Notes: generated from the sequence alone by a model not told the origin. Positions 1-12,212 are shown, numbered from the stretch's first letter. The stretch: 64,000 bases of DNA from Anaeramoeba flamelloides (GCA_027625915.1 JANTQA010000026.1:7130001-7194000); one strand, 5' to 3'. Made by a program: numbers and translations.

Positions 1-385
1 GTTCTAAATCAAAATTTAATAAACAGCCTTTTTCATTTGATCTATAGTTGTTCAAATATTTAGAACTCTTTATTAAAACAACCTATGGTAGCGATCCAAA
101 AAAAAAACGACATAAAAGGAAACAACCACCAGCCCATTCAACACTTGGGGCACAAAAAAAAACTTTTCACTGAAGTTTTTTCTTTTTTCTATTATTTTTT
201 AACTCTTTCATTTCTTGCTTTTCTTTCTCTTTTTCTTGTCTTTTTTCCGAAATAATTTATTCTTTTCATTTTTTAAAGAAAAGATATCCTTTGAGCTGTA
301 ATCCTGCTTACATTACAGTTAGGATAAAAAAACCCTAAATACAATTTTAGAGTTTCAGGCAAATAGGAGGTAATTTTGTTGAATC
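1..385 (+). repeat. Dispersed repeat family D1, copy a (cut by window edge)
   Basis: The block matches, in reverse orientation, the stretch at 10485-10990, and matches 17740-18110 in the same orientation. Shared landmarks are TTTGATCTATAGTTGTTC, CTCTTTATTAAAACA, the phrase CCATTCAACACTT and a run of CT-rich DNA followed by an AAAGAAAAGATATCC-type segment. It starts at or before the window edge. No coding potential is seen and the class of element is unknown. Confidence 0.6.
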
Positions 386-2058
386 ACCTCTGCTCAACAA
401 TAAAAAAAAAAGAAAATATTTTTTTAATAGTAGATCTGAAACAAAAAGATCTTCAAATTGATTTAGAATTTAATTGCAACAAACCCTCTTATTAGATGTA
501 TTTTATTGACGAAAAAAAACAGTACTTTTCAGTGAAAAGCTCGACTTTTTCGCAAAAAAATACTTTATCGAGAAAAAGCTTTGATTGGTGAACAAATAAG
601 TAATTTGCGGAAAAGTATTTAATAAGCAAAAAAAAGTATTTATTCACAAAAAAATAAGTATTTTGCGAATAAGTAACCATATCTACAAATTTTTCACATT
701 TGGAGGTAAAACTCAATTAAATTTGAAAATGGGTTCCCACACATAACTCGGAAAATTTTTTCAAAAAAAAAATATCTATATTTTGTATTGTTTAAATACA
801 CTCACATAATAAACATTATTGTACATATCAATTTTGAAAAAGGTTTACAACTTTATTAGACATTAATAGGAATTGAAAAAAAAATGAAAGTTTTCAGTAA
901 TATTTTTTTCATTTTTAATTGTAAAATTTCAGAAATTTTTATTTGACTTAGTAGAGAGATTATTTAATCTATTTTTTTAATAATCTAAAAAGAATCATAT
1001 TTTTTCAATTTTAAAATAAAATCAAAATATTTCAAGCAAAAGGTATCGTTAAATTAAATTGAAAAAATGATTTTTTCTCTGTTTTTGGAATCTTTTTTAT
1101 CATTTTATTTTTTTTCATGTTTGAGTTTTAATCTATATTCCCTGCCTTTTTTCGGCAAATTGTTTTAACATTTATTATTTTTTCTTCCTTAATGTTCAAT
1201 CTAAAATTAATTCATTTCAACTTTTTTCATTATAAAAATACCCCAAAAATAGGTGTTTTTTCAAAAGTCAGTATTTTTGAAAAGGGTGTATTCGGATTTT
1301 CATAAGTTTAATAGCTATCTTTTTTTATTACACAAAATTATCGATAACTTTGGAAAAATAATTTATAAAAGATGTATTACTGAAATCCAATATGTAGTTT
1401 TGGCTAGCTTTAATTTTCAGAATTTATTTTTTCCTTGTAGTGATTGCTTATTGTTTATATTCCAGTTTCTTCTTTTTTTTTTCGGTTGGTTCAAGAATTG
1501 GATTGAAATATCTTTTTTTACATTTCTATCTTGTTTTTTTGAAAATAGTTCTAAAGAGAATTGGTGTGTTCTCGAGAAATTTGGGTTGAAATTATGTTTC
1601 TTGAGATTTTTAGCTATTAATTTCTATTAATAAATTCTTTAAACCTTATTCTCAATAAACAGAAAAACTTGTTTTATTAGTTTTCTATTTAGGCCTTTTG
1701 AAATTTGATATACAGGACAAAAATGGCCCTAGATTTTCTTGTTGGCTTTTAAATTTAAAAAAATGCCCATCCAATTTCAGTCACTTGTGTTGACTTACAA
1801 AAGATCAAAGGTACTTGTTGATTTGTTAATGCGAATTGATAGGTATTTTTACTTAATTTTTTAGTTCGATTTATTTTTAGGTTTTATTTTGTTGGATATG
1901 TCCAAAAAAAACATTTTGAATCTTAAATTTCTTTTTATTGAAAGTTTGGTTGTACAGAGATCGAAAATTTGTTTTTGTCTCTCAAAATATAAAAACACAC
2001 CGATCAAGCATGGTGATTAAAAAAAAAAGATAAACAAAAAATTAAAGAAAAAACAAAC
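386..2058. other. Gene-poor AT-rich stretch
   Basis: Low-complexity A and T runs dominate. The longest open frames here (for example 1253-1630) are Phe/Leu/Ile-rich translations of T-rich DNA and look non-coding. The part nearest 1780-1860, on the minus strand, holds a good donor (GTAAGT at about 1799) preceded by a short open frame. This could be a downstream exon of the minus-strand gene at 2059-2485, but the phase does not fit exon 2 directly. Confidence 0.5.
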
Positions 2059-2485
2059 CATTTAGAATATCATATGCCCTACGATAGCCAATGCCTAGTT
2101 CTGTAAAGATGTCTTTAAAAACCATTTGTCCACCTTAGGATTCATAATAATAATTCAAAAAACAAATAAATAAAATTTACGTGAAAAAGAAATTAGGTGT
2201 TGATTGAAAATGAAAAAAAATTACTTAATAAAAAAGGTTAAGGGATGAAGAAATCTTACGGAGTTGTAATAATTCGAGCGTTCTAATTGTACACTCTTCA
2301 AGGGTTTCTTTTTTGGGCTTGACTTCGGATGTTTTCTTTGTTGTTGTTTTTTTTTTTTGAGATCCTTTTGTTGTTTTTTTTTTATAAGTGCGCTTTTTAG
2401 GTGTTCTTTTCTTGACTGTGTTTTTTTCTGTTTCCATCATTTCGGTTTTTTTCGATCTCTTTTCTGGAAGATATTCGTCGTTCAT
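2059..2485 (-). CDS. Possible E2F/DP-like winged-helix protein, two 5' exons (3' end not found)
   Basis: Exon 1 (2260-2485) starts at an ATG giving MNDEYLPEK. It encodes a very basic Lys/Thr-rich tail, then a helix ending LELLQL. A strong donor (GTAAGA) follows at 2259. Exon 2 (2059-2133) joins in phase through an AAG acceptor and encodes GQMVFKDIFTELGIGYRRAY followed by DILN, before a GTTTGT donor. The RRxYDIxN signature preceded by two short helices is what E2F/DP winged-helix domains show at their recognition helix, so a DNA-binding role is inferred. The wing and everything after it are missing here. Further exons should lie below 2058 but I cannot place them with confidence. An upstream in-frame non-ATG extension to 2542 is less likely. 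Without the rest of the fold, another helix-turn-helix family remains possible. Confidence 0.4.
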
Positions 2486-3242
2486 TTTTCTTGTTGTGTT
2501 GTTTAAAGGATTAGTTTGAATTTGAAAAAGATTAATTAACAAAAAGTGTTTATGGGTAAATTTTGGTAAAAATGAATTTTGTATTGGAAAAAGAGTTAAT
2601 TAAAACCCAAAACTTCTTTGATAGTCAAAATAATTCTTCTTAAAACACAGTATTTTGTTTGTTGTGAGTTACTATGGTAATAGATTCTAAATAAAACCTT
2701 GAAATTAATTTCCTTCAAAATAAACAATAAACTTTTTATTAGAAAAAAGAGAGATCGTACACTTTTAAGTTTTGTTGTTTGAACTTTGAAACTTTGGAAC
2801 CTGTTTTTGAACTATTGATCGAATTTTTTTTTCTAATTTAAATTTCTATTTAAAAAGCAAAAATTAAAATGTTTATATTTGAAAAACGACAAATAAAAAG
2901 AAGACAATTGTGTAAGTGTTTAAAAATTGTTGTTTTATGATTTTTTTCTGACAAATGTAACGTCACTTGAATTGTTAGACTCCCGAAAAATAAGGTGGAA
3001 TGTTTTAAATTTTGAACAAAAAAAGAATTTGAAATTAAAATAATTATTTGTGGAACTAAATTTAAATTACAACAATTTAATTTCAAGGAAAGCCTCTCTC
3101 TTTAAGCAGAATTTTGGTATGGATGTTTTTGATGAACCACGTTCTATAAGTTATCATAAAAAGCATACCCAGAGCATAAAACTAGTCGATCAAAACAACA
3201 ACTTGTCATTTTTTTTCCATCTTGCTGCAAAAGAAAATAACT

Positions 3243-3619
3243 AATTCGTTTTCAAATAGTATACCAAAAGGTAACATCAATTTTGAAAGTAAACTTCTTT
3301 ATATTTTTGATAAAGTATAAATTATAAATTGAATTTGTTTTAAATTTTTGATAATTTTTGATAATTTTCAGTATATAGGATTATATGAAAAGGTAAATTT
3401 TGAGTAGTTTTTTTGACTTTTAAAAAAATTTATCTCTTGAAAATTAATTCTTTTTTTTGAGAAAAATTTCAAGTTTGAAGATTCAATTTTAGAATTTGTT
3501 TTTAATCATAGAACTTTAAGATATCAATTAATATTTATTGATTGTTAATTTTCTGTTTCTTTGATGGGTTAATGTATAAATCTTCTAAAAATATTAACAT
3601 GGATTTTCTTTTGAAATAG
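3243..3619 (+). repeat. Dispersed repeat family D4, copy 1
   Basis: It shares CAAATAGTATA, ATCAATTTTGAAAGTAAACTT and GTTTCTTTGAT...TTAATGTATA with copies at 40418-40760 (same orientation) and 56690-57015 (opposite orientation). Similarity is patchy, in line with old copies. No terminal repeats were resolved. Confidence 0.45.
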
Positions 3620-3805
3620 GGGTTTTATCAAGTCTACTGGGATTATTATGGCAGCATTAAATATAAAACAATCATGAGAATGATTACAATATTTTCTTTA
3701 ATTTCAGATTTACTTATTATGTTTACAACATACTCTTGGGAATTGACCCTTTCTTCTCAAACTAATAATAATCTAAATAAAAATGATCCCGATAAATTAC
3801 AATGA
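3620..3805 (+). CDS. Possible 3'-terminal exon of an unidentified membrane-like protein
   Basis: After an AAATAG acceptor at 3619 an open frame runs 61 codons to a stop. It starts GFYQVYWDYYGSIKYKTIM and continues with a hydrophobic stretch (ISDLLIMF) and a polar Asn-rich tail. Residue composition, with several Trp, Tyr and Gly, is better than that of the surrounding AT-rich junk frames. A second acceptor-like TTTAATTTCAG lies inside the frame near 3708. The upstream exons are unknown. The 3050-3244 open frame on the same strand could be one, but it lacks an ATG. It may be a transposon remnant rather than a gene. Confidence 0.25.
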   Translation, partial: GFYQVYWDYYGSIKYKTIMRMITIFSLISDLLIMFTTYSWELTLSSQTNNNLNKNDPDKLQ

Positions 3806-4490
3806 ATTTTTATGGAAAATTTTTATTCTAAAATTAAAAACAATTTTACTTCGTTTTAACTGTTTTCATTTATAAAAATCAAACTTTGCTAATTTTAAAT
3901 TATATTAGAGGTACTTTGATAATAAAAAAACATATATGATTATTATCAGTGAATTTTGAGATTGTTTGATCAATGTTTTTTGAAAAAGAAGGAAATTACT
4001 ATGAATTTGAGTTTAGAACATTTTTCTAATAATATCTTGCTGTTTAAAGATATATTTTTTATATTATTTATTCAAGTTTGAGAAGTGAGAGTTAATTTCC
4101 CAAAAAAATATATTTTAAATAAAAAACCAAATCCCAAATTATTCACAATCCTTTCTACTTTCATAAAAAAATTACAAGAGTATTAGAAATTTAAATAAGA
4201 AATAATTAAAACTTAATTTGTTTTTTTCAGTAAAACAATAACCTTCCTTTGACTAAGTATTCTTTGATCACATAAAACATACCAGCCAAATATTTAGGAA
4301 AAAAAAAATAAAAAATAAAAATAAAATAGAATAAAAACATATAACAAATTACATCTCTTTCTTGAAACCCCCCCTAGAAAAGTAAAAAAAAAGTAAAAAA
4401 GGAAATTGAATTTAAATTTATTTTACGATCTGTTATTCAAATATTAGTACCTTTTTTAAAACCCCAATTTTTATAAGAGTCTTGGTAGAT

Positions 4491-4962
4491 TAGTGAAAAA
4501 AATAACGTACATGATTTTTAATTGTTAATATTAGCAAAATTGTTGTATACTAGCAAATAGTTTATATCAAATCGTTTTTATAAGAAACTAGTTTTTTTGA
4601 ACCTAAGTAATAAATCTACATAAATCCATTAAAGTCAGTTTTATATAGTATATCCAAGTAATTGTTTGAGAACATAAGTCGATCATTTTTTTTTGAAAAA
4701 ACAATTGAGTTTTATAGAGGTTGACTAGAGTTGAGAAAATGATAATTTTTAGTCTTGTTGATTGGTTCAATATCTTTTTGGACAAGTATAATTTCATTAA
4801 TCATCATTCTATTGCACATGTGAGTTATAATTTAAAAAATTTTTATTCTTAAAAAAAATATTTGATTTGGTTTTAATTAAAAAAAACTACACAAAAATTT
4901 ACCTAATTTTTATTCTTAAATATCTTTTTGTATATTTTTTTATGTGAGGGTTTTTTTCACTA
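4491..4962 (+). mobile_element. Inverted-repeat element family M6, copy 1
   Basis: The left end TAGTGAAAAAAATAACGTAC is inversely repeated near 4930-4962, and interior blocks such as TGATAATTTTTAGTCTTGTT match the copy at 52995-53490 in opposite orientation. It is a non-coding MITE-like element. The short open frame at 4603-4797 lies inside it and is not a gene. Confidence 0.6.
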
Positions 4963-5146
4963 CTATATATGAAATTAATTTGTTTTCTCTACACAAAAAT
5001 GTTCTATTGGTTTTAATATAACACTCATAGTGTTTTAAATTTGTGTTTCAAAAGAAACGTTAGTGTTTCTTTCTTCTTTTTTTCAATGTAATCTTCAACA
5101 TTAAATCAGCAAAGAAACTGACAATAAAATAATATGATATTATTTT

Positions 5147-5266
5147 ATGACACGGAAATACCCTTTCTGTAACAAATCAAGAGTAGATTGGGATAAAGTC
5201 CTATCAATCCTTGAACACCCAAAAAATCTAAAAAAATCCCAAAAAAAAAAAAAGAAAAATCAATAA
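5147..5266 (+). CDS. Small open frame, 39 aa, unrecognised
   Basis: An ATG opens MTRKYPFCNKSRVDWDKVLS, followed by a Lys/Gln-rich tail and a stop in an A-rich run. The first 30 residues look protein-like, with Cys, Trp, Asp and His in a region otherwise of junk composition. It could be a first exon, a small protein or a remnant of a transposon protein. I recognise no family. Confidence 0.2.
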   Translation: MTRKYPFCNKSRVDWDKVLSILEHPKNLKKSQKKKKKNQ

Positions 5267-7624
5267 AAAACCTCACAATTCAAAATAAAATAATTGAAAT
5301 AATCAAAAAAAAATGGGAGAAAGAAAAATAATTTTGTTCTAATTTTCAATATAAATCGTAAATAAATGTACAAGCCAAAAATTATTTTTTTCAAAAGAAG
5401 ATTTCATATAATGGAAATAGGCTTCAATTAAATCAAGAAATAAAGAAATAAATCAATAAATAATGATTCTATTTATTGTTTTTTTTAAACATAAACTTTT
5501 TCTTTGTGAAATTTCAAGTAAATAATTTTTGATAATTAAATAGATAAGAAAGAGATTAAAATATTAAAAGTTAAAGATTGTATTGTAGCTACTGTTGAAA
5601 GATTTTGAAAATTCCTTTGCATTATTGGGCAAAGTTTGAAAATTTTCTGATTTTCTAATTTGATATTCTAAAAAGTTTAATAAGATGTATTTTACAATAA
5701 ATTTGTCTTTATATATGTTATTTCAAGTTATTTAACAGTACTTTGAAATTTTTATTTACGAAGTTGTTTAATCGATAACATTAAAATTCGCATTGTCTCA
5801 ATTTAAAACCAACTGTAAACATATTTTGGTACAAGGAACCAAAACACTTGTTCCAAAATAACTAAAAAAAATTTCTTGATTTTTCTGGAGAATGTTCGGA
5901 AAAAAATAAATTCCATTTCTTTATAAAAAAAAATGTATATTTACAAACATTGTTTTTTCACATTTCGAAAAAATAACAATATCATTTTTTTAAAAAAAAA
6001 GTAATTTATTCCTTTTTTCTTCGAGAAAAGAGAGAAGAGACCCTTAATAAAAGAATTCGAAAAGTAGAAAAAAACACAATTCCAAAATTGAAATAAAAAA
6101 AAAAAATTATTATTATTTTAATACTTAGATTCAAGAAATTTTAGAGGAATGCTCAAACTGTTAATTGTTAATAACACTAGACGAATACATATTTTTAAGT
6201 TTGCTCTTTTTGGAGAATTGGATGATAAACGGGGAATAAAAGAATAGATAGATCTTATTGAAAAGATGTAAGATCTAGTTTATCTCTATAAAATTTAAAC
6301 CAAGTTATGTTTTCAATGATAAAAATATAAAATTTCACTTTAATATTTTTGTCAACTTCATTGGAATTGTAAGATCCTTTATAGAACAAGTTATTCAAAG
6401 TACTAGTAAAAAATAGTAAACTATTTTTTGTAATTGTTTTTGTTTGTTTGGTTTGGTTTTCCTTTTTTTTGTTTCGACAAGTTAGATCTCAAGTTGAAAA
6501 AATACAAGGCAACTCATATTGTTTCATTTGTTCAACAGTCACCTTTTAGAATTCTTCATACTGGTTCCCCAACCAGACTCAAAATAACAAGATTGTTCTG
6601 GTGCATAGATGATATTCATCGTCGTATTTCGAACAACTTAAATATCATATTATTTCACTTCAAAAAATATCATATTTCTCATTCTTCCAGCCCAAACTCA
6701 GATTATAATAAGGATATTGTTTCCAAACCAAAACAATAAACTAATATAGTAATTTTTCCAGGTACTAACATTAAAAAAGAAATTTGAAAAAACCCAGATC
6801 AAATTTGAAATTTTCCTTAAATAATAGATTCAATTTTTTGAAAAAATTTGCCAATTTATATATATATATCGAAAAAAATTGTAAATTTCATAAAATTTTC
6901 AACTAATTCAATTTATATTTTACAATTTTCTGAAAAAATCAAGGAATTTACCTTCAATTTTAATTTCGTGTATGTATTTTATTAAGTATTGGATTAAATA
7001 TATTTAAAAAAAAAAAAAAAAAAGAAGTAAAATTTTGTTAAATTTACTGGTTTTAATCAACGTAAATGTAAATTTTTATTCTTTATAAATACAAAAAAAA
7101 AAGTGAACAATTTTTTCACATTAAAATTCAAATTCAATTAAGTGTTAATAATACCAAATTTGTTGTAACTAAGTCCTAAAATATATATTAATTTATATAA
7201 TGAATTTTTTACCTTTTATCTACCATCCCTATACCAAAAAATAATCAAAAAGTGGGGAAGTAACCTAAACAACTTAAAAAAGGGAAATTTGCTATTATCA
7301 AAAGAATAAAAAATCAAAATAATTTATATTAGGATGGGTATTTATTTTTTAATGTTCATAAATTCTGATTTCTTATATTTAAATATTTCTTACACATTTT
7401 GAAGAAAAAAAAAATCTAATTTCAAGTTTGAAATCTTTCAAACTATTTCTCAAAATAAAAGGTGTTTTTGAAAGCACTTACAATACAAACAAGTAAATAT
7501 TGACATTTACCTACCCCAATCCACTTTTTACTCTCTGAGTAATCAGACCTTAATTTAAAAATCTCTAGAGAATACTCAAAAATAAATTCATTTTTTGTTA
7601 TTTTGGTTTGATCGTATTTTTACA
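5267..7624. other. Gene-poor stretch upstream of TRAX
   Basis: This is mostly homopolymeric A and T runs with a short TA run near 6860. A more complex patch at about 6500-6640 reads as two adjacent minus-strand frames with protein-like composition (see findings). The 6434-6739 plus frame over the same DNA looks like its shadow. No gene can be supported. Confidence 0.4.
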
Positions 7625-10600
7625 ATGAGCAAAGAAGAAAACAATAAAATTGAAATCGAAACAACAACAGAAAAAAGCACAATCCACAGTCTTTTTACTG
7701 AAATTGAAAAAGAATTTACACATGAGGTACAAATTCTTTTTTTATTTAATACCCCAGTTCTTTGATTTTTATTTCTCTAATCTCTTCTATTAACCTTGAT
7801 CTCAAAAAGCTTGATCTTGATCAAAAAATACGTAACTCAAGTTATTCTGTCACCACTTTTAGTAAAAGGATGATATTTACACTTCATAGGTAATAAACTA
7901 TTAAAAAAAATTTTTTTCTCTTTTTTTTTCAAAAAACAATTGGTTTTAAAATTCATAAAGCTCCAAACCTCAAAGAATCTTTTTTATTTTTAAACAAACG
8001 ATCCAACTCTAAAAAAATAAACATAAAAAAAACAAAAAAAAAAACAAAGATTGAGCAATCCAAGTGACAACCAAAAAGCCATCATGAAAAGAGCTGGCAC
8101 AATTGAGTCTGAATGCTTGGAGAATTTACAAAACCTTATGAAATTAGTTCTTGAATCACCGGACTATTATTGGAAATACCAATACCGTATCACACAGGGA
8201 ATGCAAGAATTTTTAGAGGCGCTTTCATTCAAACACTGGCTCGAGACAAAGGAGGTGATTACACTTGAACAAATTAACAAAAAGCTTGCCTTTGATTTCT
8301 TAAAGGAAGAAACATTCTTAATAACTGCAATGGACTATGTTGGTGGGATTGCAGATCTGACAGGTGAATTAATGCGATTTGCAACAGATAGCTATGCAAA
8401 AGGGAATCATAAAATTCTTGATAAGATCTTGGAGACAATGAAAAAGGTTTACAAAGGTAAGGTTATTTTCAAATTTTTTATCCAAGTCTAAGAATACAAT
8501 ATATTGATTGTCAACACCAAACCAATGAACACAATTTTTTCTCTTCACGTAATTATCGAAGAATTTTCAAACATTCAAATTTTTTTGTTACAATGAATTT
8601 TTCCTGGATCAAATTATAAGATTTACTGAATATAATCTTTCAATTCAAGATAAATGAAGAAAATGATAAATATTTTTTTTCTATTACTGGTATTTGAATT
8701 ATAAATGGAAAAAATTTTCACTTCAGTTTCTAGATTTTGCATTCACCAAATTGAGTTCCCTCAAGAAGGTTGGTTGGGGTTTGAGGCTTTACTTTAAAAA
8801 GGAAACTGAATATGAAGTGAAAATTTTTCCCATTTAGAATTCAAATACCAGTAATAACACATCAAATAGTTGATATATAACAATATTTCAATCATGACTT
8901 TTATTGTTTTTGAAGTGTTCTTATGTTAAAATAAATTAAATTATTTAGATACCAGAAGTTGAAAAATTGAGGTTTTTGAAATAAATAAGAAATATTACTA
9001 AAATTACTTATTTCTTCTTGAAAGACAAGGAAATATTTAGAAGTAGTTTTAAATTTATCAAATTAACACATATACTAGACAATCCGAAGTAATATCTTGT
9101 TTGAATTGTAAATATTTTGGATTTATATTATTTTTCAAATTTGAAAATCTGAACAAATAAAAAAATGGATGAATATCTTTTGATTTCCCAAATTGATTTC
9201 TTGAGTGTTATTCAAAATTTTGACCTGAAATATTTGATATCTACTAAATTCAAATGGCAATTATATCTATATTATCCGAATTAGTATTATAAATGCTAAC
9301 GTGATAAGTTTCCGATTTATTTTATAAAAACCTCAGCAATCCAAAATTTTAATACTATAATTATTCAATTAATAAATAATTGGTTTTAGATTTTAGTTTT
9401 AAAAAAATTGTTTTTTTCTCACTAGTGATTTTAGGTAATTTCTATTACAGAATAAAAAAAAATATTTGGAAATAAAGACCCTTATTTTGATTTAATATAT
9501 CAAGTAGGAACCGAAAATACTTTTTAAAAAATCAAAAGATATTCCTCCTTTTTTTGAGATCCGATTTTTTTTGAAATTTTTCTCTGTAATATATGTTAAA
9601 TATTTTATTTTACTTAAATAATATCTTTTACATAAGTTATTTTATGTAAAAGATATATGAAAATTTCTTTACGGAATTATGATTTTTTGATATTTATTTT
9701 TTACAAAATTAAACTCCAAGTAAAAATGTTAAACTAAAATAATTTGAAAGTAATAAACCGAATTTGAAACCCGAAAAACAGATAACTCTATGAAAAGAAT
9801 CATATTTTAATAAAAAAGAGTTTCAAGAGATAAAATAGTTTTAAATTGGTTCACTGAACTGAATAAAGTATTATTTACTTTGACATATCCAGAGATGAAA
9901 AAGTCTTACTGAATAATTGAAATTCGAAAAAATGATGTGTATTAATAAATTATGATTTGGGTAAAGTAAGGGCCCAGAAAAAGAAATAATGGAAGTCAAA
10001 AATATTATTTTTTTGTTTTGTTTCAATTTTTTAAATTAAATACTTTATTGATTTTTTTGATCTTTTAAATCTCAAAAAAATCATATATTTTGGAATTTCT
10101 GTTTATTAATTCATTTTCAACAAAAATATTACCTAAAAAGATGACTGATCTTGAAAATTTAAACAAAAAAATCGATTTCTGAATTTCTATTCCGTAATTC
10201 ATTTTATGCAAAAAAATTCCATAAAAGCCCTAATTAGTAGAAAATAACAAAGCTCTTTTTTTTTTTTTTTTAATTACAGTCAGTTCCATTTTTAAGGCAC
10301 AAACTTTGAAAGGAAATTTAAGACATAAAAAATTCACAACTTAAGGCATATTTTTTTGGAATTTAAATTCTACTTTGATTCTTTTTCTACAAAATCTGAA
10401 TTTTAATTCTTTAATTCGAAATTTTTTTGTGCCTTAATTTTCGTTGAAAGTTTGTACCTTAAAAGTCGAACTGACTGTATTGAAGAGGGGCGGTTCAACC
10501 AAATTACCCCATGTTAGTGGTTAGGGTTTTTTTTACTTTTTGAAATAAACAGAAAATTAAATAAATTTTTGTTTTATTTCTAAAATTAAAAAAAACCTAT

Positions 10601-12212
10601 ACACTCTACAGCACTCTACATTTATTAATATTTTTTTATCCTAGCTAAAATTTAGGAAAGATTATAACTCATAGGATATCTTTTCTTTATTAAATGAAAA
10701 GAAAAATTTTTATATTTCTAAACTAATACAAGAAATAGAGAAAGAAAAGACAGAAATAAAAAAGCAAGGAAAATAATAATAATAAACAATAAAAAATTTA
10801 ATTGAAAAGTTTTTATTTTATATCCCATAAGTGTTGAATGGGTTGCTGGAGGTTTTTTCTTGTTTCTATTCTGACGAATTTGTTTGGATCGCCACTATAA
10901 TCTGTTTTAATAAAGAGATCTAAATAATCGAACAACTATAGATCAAATGAAATAGGTCACTTTATTAAGTTTTAAATTAGAACTTTATAAATTGTGTTTC
11001 ATCTATAAATCACTCATTTTTTCGAATAAGAATTAATTTTCGAAATTTTCTATTGTGTTTCTTTGCTTCTTTTTTCGTTTTTTAATTATTTCCTTTTTTT
11101 TTTTTTATTTTTTTTGAGTTTATTTTTTTTTATTGCAAGTTTCCCAAATCTTTTTTTTGAAAAAAAACAGTAAAAGTACCAACTGGTCAGTAAAAACCCA
11201 GTTCAAGTACTGACTAGGCAGATTATACCAAAAGTCCAATTCGGCTCAATTCAGTTGGTTTCGAATTGCTTCAGTTAGATTTAGTTCTCTTCAGTTACTT
11301 CAGTTCGGTTTGCTTCGGATCTAATCAGAACAATTAAGTTTAAGATCTAATTATAAACAAGTCTATCAATTCTTTTAATTTTTTATTAAGATCTAATCAG
11401 AACAAATTCAGCTTGTTTAAGAACTAATTGTGAACAAGCTTAACAATTCTTATAATGATTTTTTTATCCCTCGTACCTTTTCCAAACACTTTAAAAATAA
11501 AAAAAAAAAAAATAAAACAACTTAAAAAGGGAAATATGGAAAAGGTAAAAAGTATAAAAAATCAAAAAACCAAGATCTTCAAAAAATCAATTAAAAATGA
11601 AAATTTTCTATTTAATTTACCTTATCTTTTTATAATCCGATATATGCTTTAAACAATTGAATTTTTTTATTCGAGATTTTTATGAAGAATTTACGTAAAA
11701 AATTATCCTGATAAAACCAAGTTACCCTAATTAAAATTTCATCTCAAAATTCAATAGCAAAAGATTAATTAAATCTCTCAAAGTATCATTTCTGATTGAT
11801 TTTGGAAAGGTCTTAGCATCGGTTCAATAAATAATGAGTCAAATATTTGTGAATGTGAACTAAAATTTTTTATTTATTAATAGGAAAATAGCAATAATAA
11901 AAAATTTTTGCTGTGAGATAAATTTTAATTTTTTAAATTTGAAAATGCGCAATTTCATTAACTTTGTCCTTTATTTTAATCATTTATCTATTTATGTTAT
12001 TTATTATTCTTTTCTTTTTTTTTCTTTTCTATTAATAACTTATCATTTCTTCAATAGATACCCAAGAAGCTTTAGGTATCAATTCATTAAAAATGTGGAA
12101 CAAATTATCGGTAATGGGAAATTCAATTGAAAAAGTCGAAAATTTATGTTATTTAAGAAAACTCCGATTATCAAATTCTGATCAAAAAATTGCTGAATTA
12201 TTATTAGATTAA
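7625..12212 (+). CDS. Translin-associated factor X (TRAX), four exons
   Basis: The exons are 7625-7726, 7810-7889, 8050-8456 and 12058-12212, and their phases all fit. The product is 247 residues, near the size of animal and fungal TRAX. TRAX pairs with translin in the C3PO complex, an endoribonuclease acting on small RNA passenger strands and tRNA processing intermediates. Visible family landmarks are SKRMIFTLHR in exon 2, the acidic motif QEFLEALSF and the motif ADLTGELMR in exon 3, and IEKVENLCY in exon 4. The Glu pair in QEFLEA and the Asp/Glu in ADLTGE correspond to the TRAX catalytic acidic residues, so the nuclease site looks intact. Exon 4 was found by phase and homology. Intron 3 is 3601 bp against 83 and 160 bp for the other two, and holds several repeat elements. 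No translin gene is in the window. Confidence 0.92.
8683..8857. mobile_element. MITE family M4 with about 45-50 bp terminal inverted repeats
   Basis: The left arm TTACTGGTATTTGAATTATA (from about 8685) through CACTTCAGTTTC is mirrored by the right arm (8801-8857) ending TTCAAATACCAGTAATA. The spacer is only about 75 bp. It lies in TRAX intron 3. A degraded arm recurs at 48329-48372. Confidence 0.75.
10277..10477. mobile_element. Mariner-like MITE family M1, copy 1 (201 bp, TA flanks)
   Basis: The left end CAGTCAGTTCCATTTTTAAG and the right end, read in reverse complement, CAGTCAGTTCGACTTTTAAG form roughly 50 bp inverted repeats. TA dinucleotides flank both sides (10275-10276 and 10478-10479), as expected for Tc1/mariner transposition. 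There is no open frame, so it is non-autonomous. Other copies are at 37554-37750 and 54973-55169. Confidence 0.85.
10485..10990 (-). repeat. Dispersed repeat family D1, copy b
   Basis: The reverse complement matches the window start over its whole length, from GTTCTAATTTAAAAC through TTTGATCTATAGTTGTTC. It adds two units of a 10 bp repeat (TGTAGAGTGC) near 10600-10620. It abuts the M1 element within about 10 bp and lies in TRAX intron 3. Confidence 0.65.
11318..11450 (+). repeat. Imperfect tandem duplication, unit about 60-70 bp
   Basis: Two units begin GATCTAATCAGAACAA at 11318 and 11390 and run through similar AACTAAT..AACAAG..AACAATTCTT blocks. They follow a degenerate run of TTCAGTT-type motifs at 11240-11310. 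All of this is inside TRAX intron 3. Confidence 0.6.

Noticed and set aside
492-716. 74 aa minus-strand frame
   Set aside because: Phe/Lys/Tyr-rich translation of AT-rich repeat-like AAAAAGTATTT units; no conserved pattern.
1253-1630. 125 aa plus frame
   Set aside because: Mostly Phe, Leu and Ile from T-rich DNA; no motif, no intron structure, no homology recognised.
3050-3244. 64 aa plus frame with mixed composition
   Set aside because: No ATG (starts GTG) and no clear splice partners. It could be an exon before 3620, but that is unsupported.
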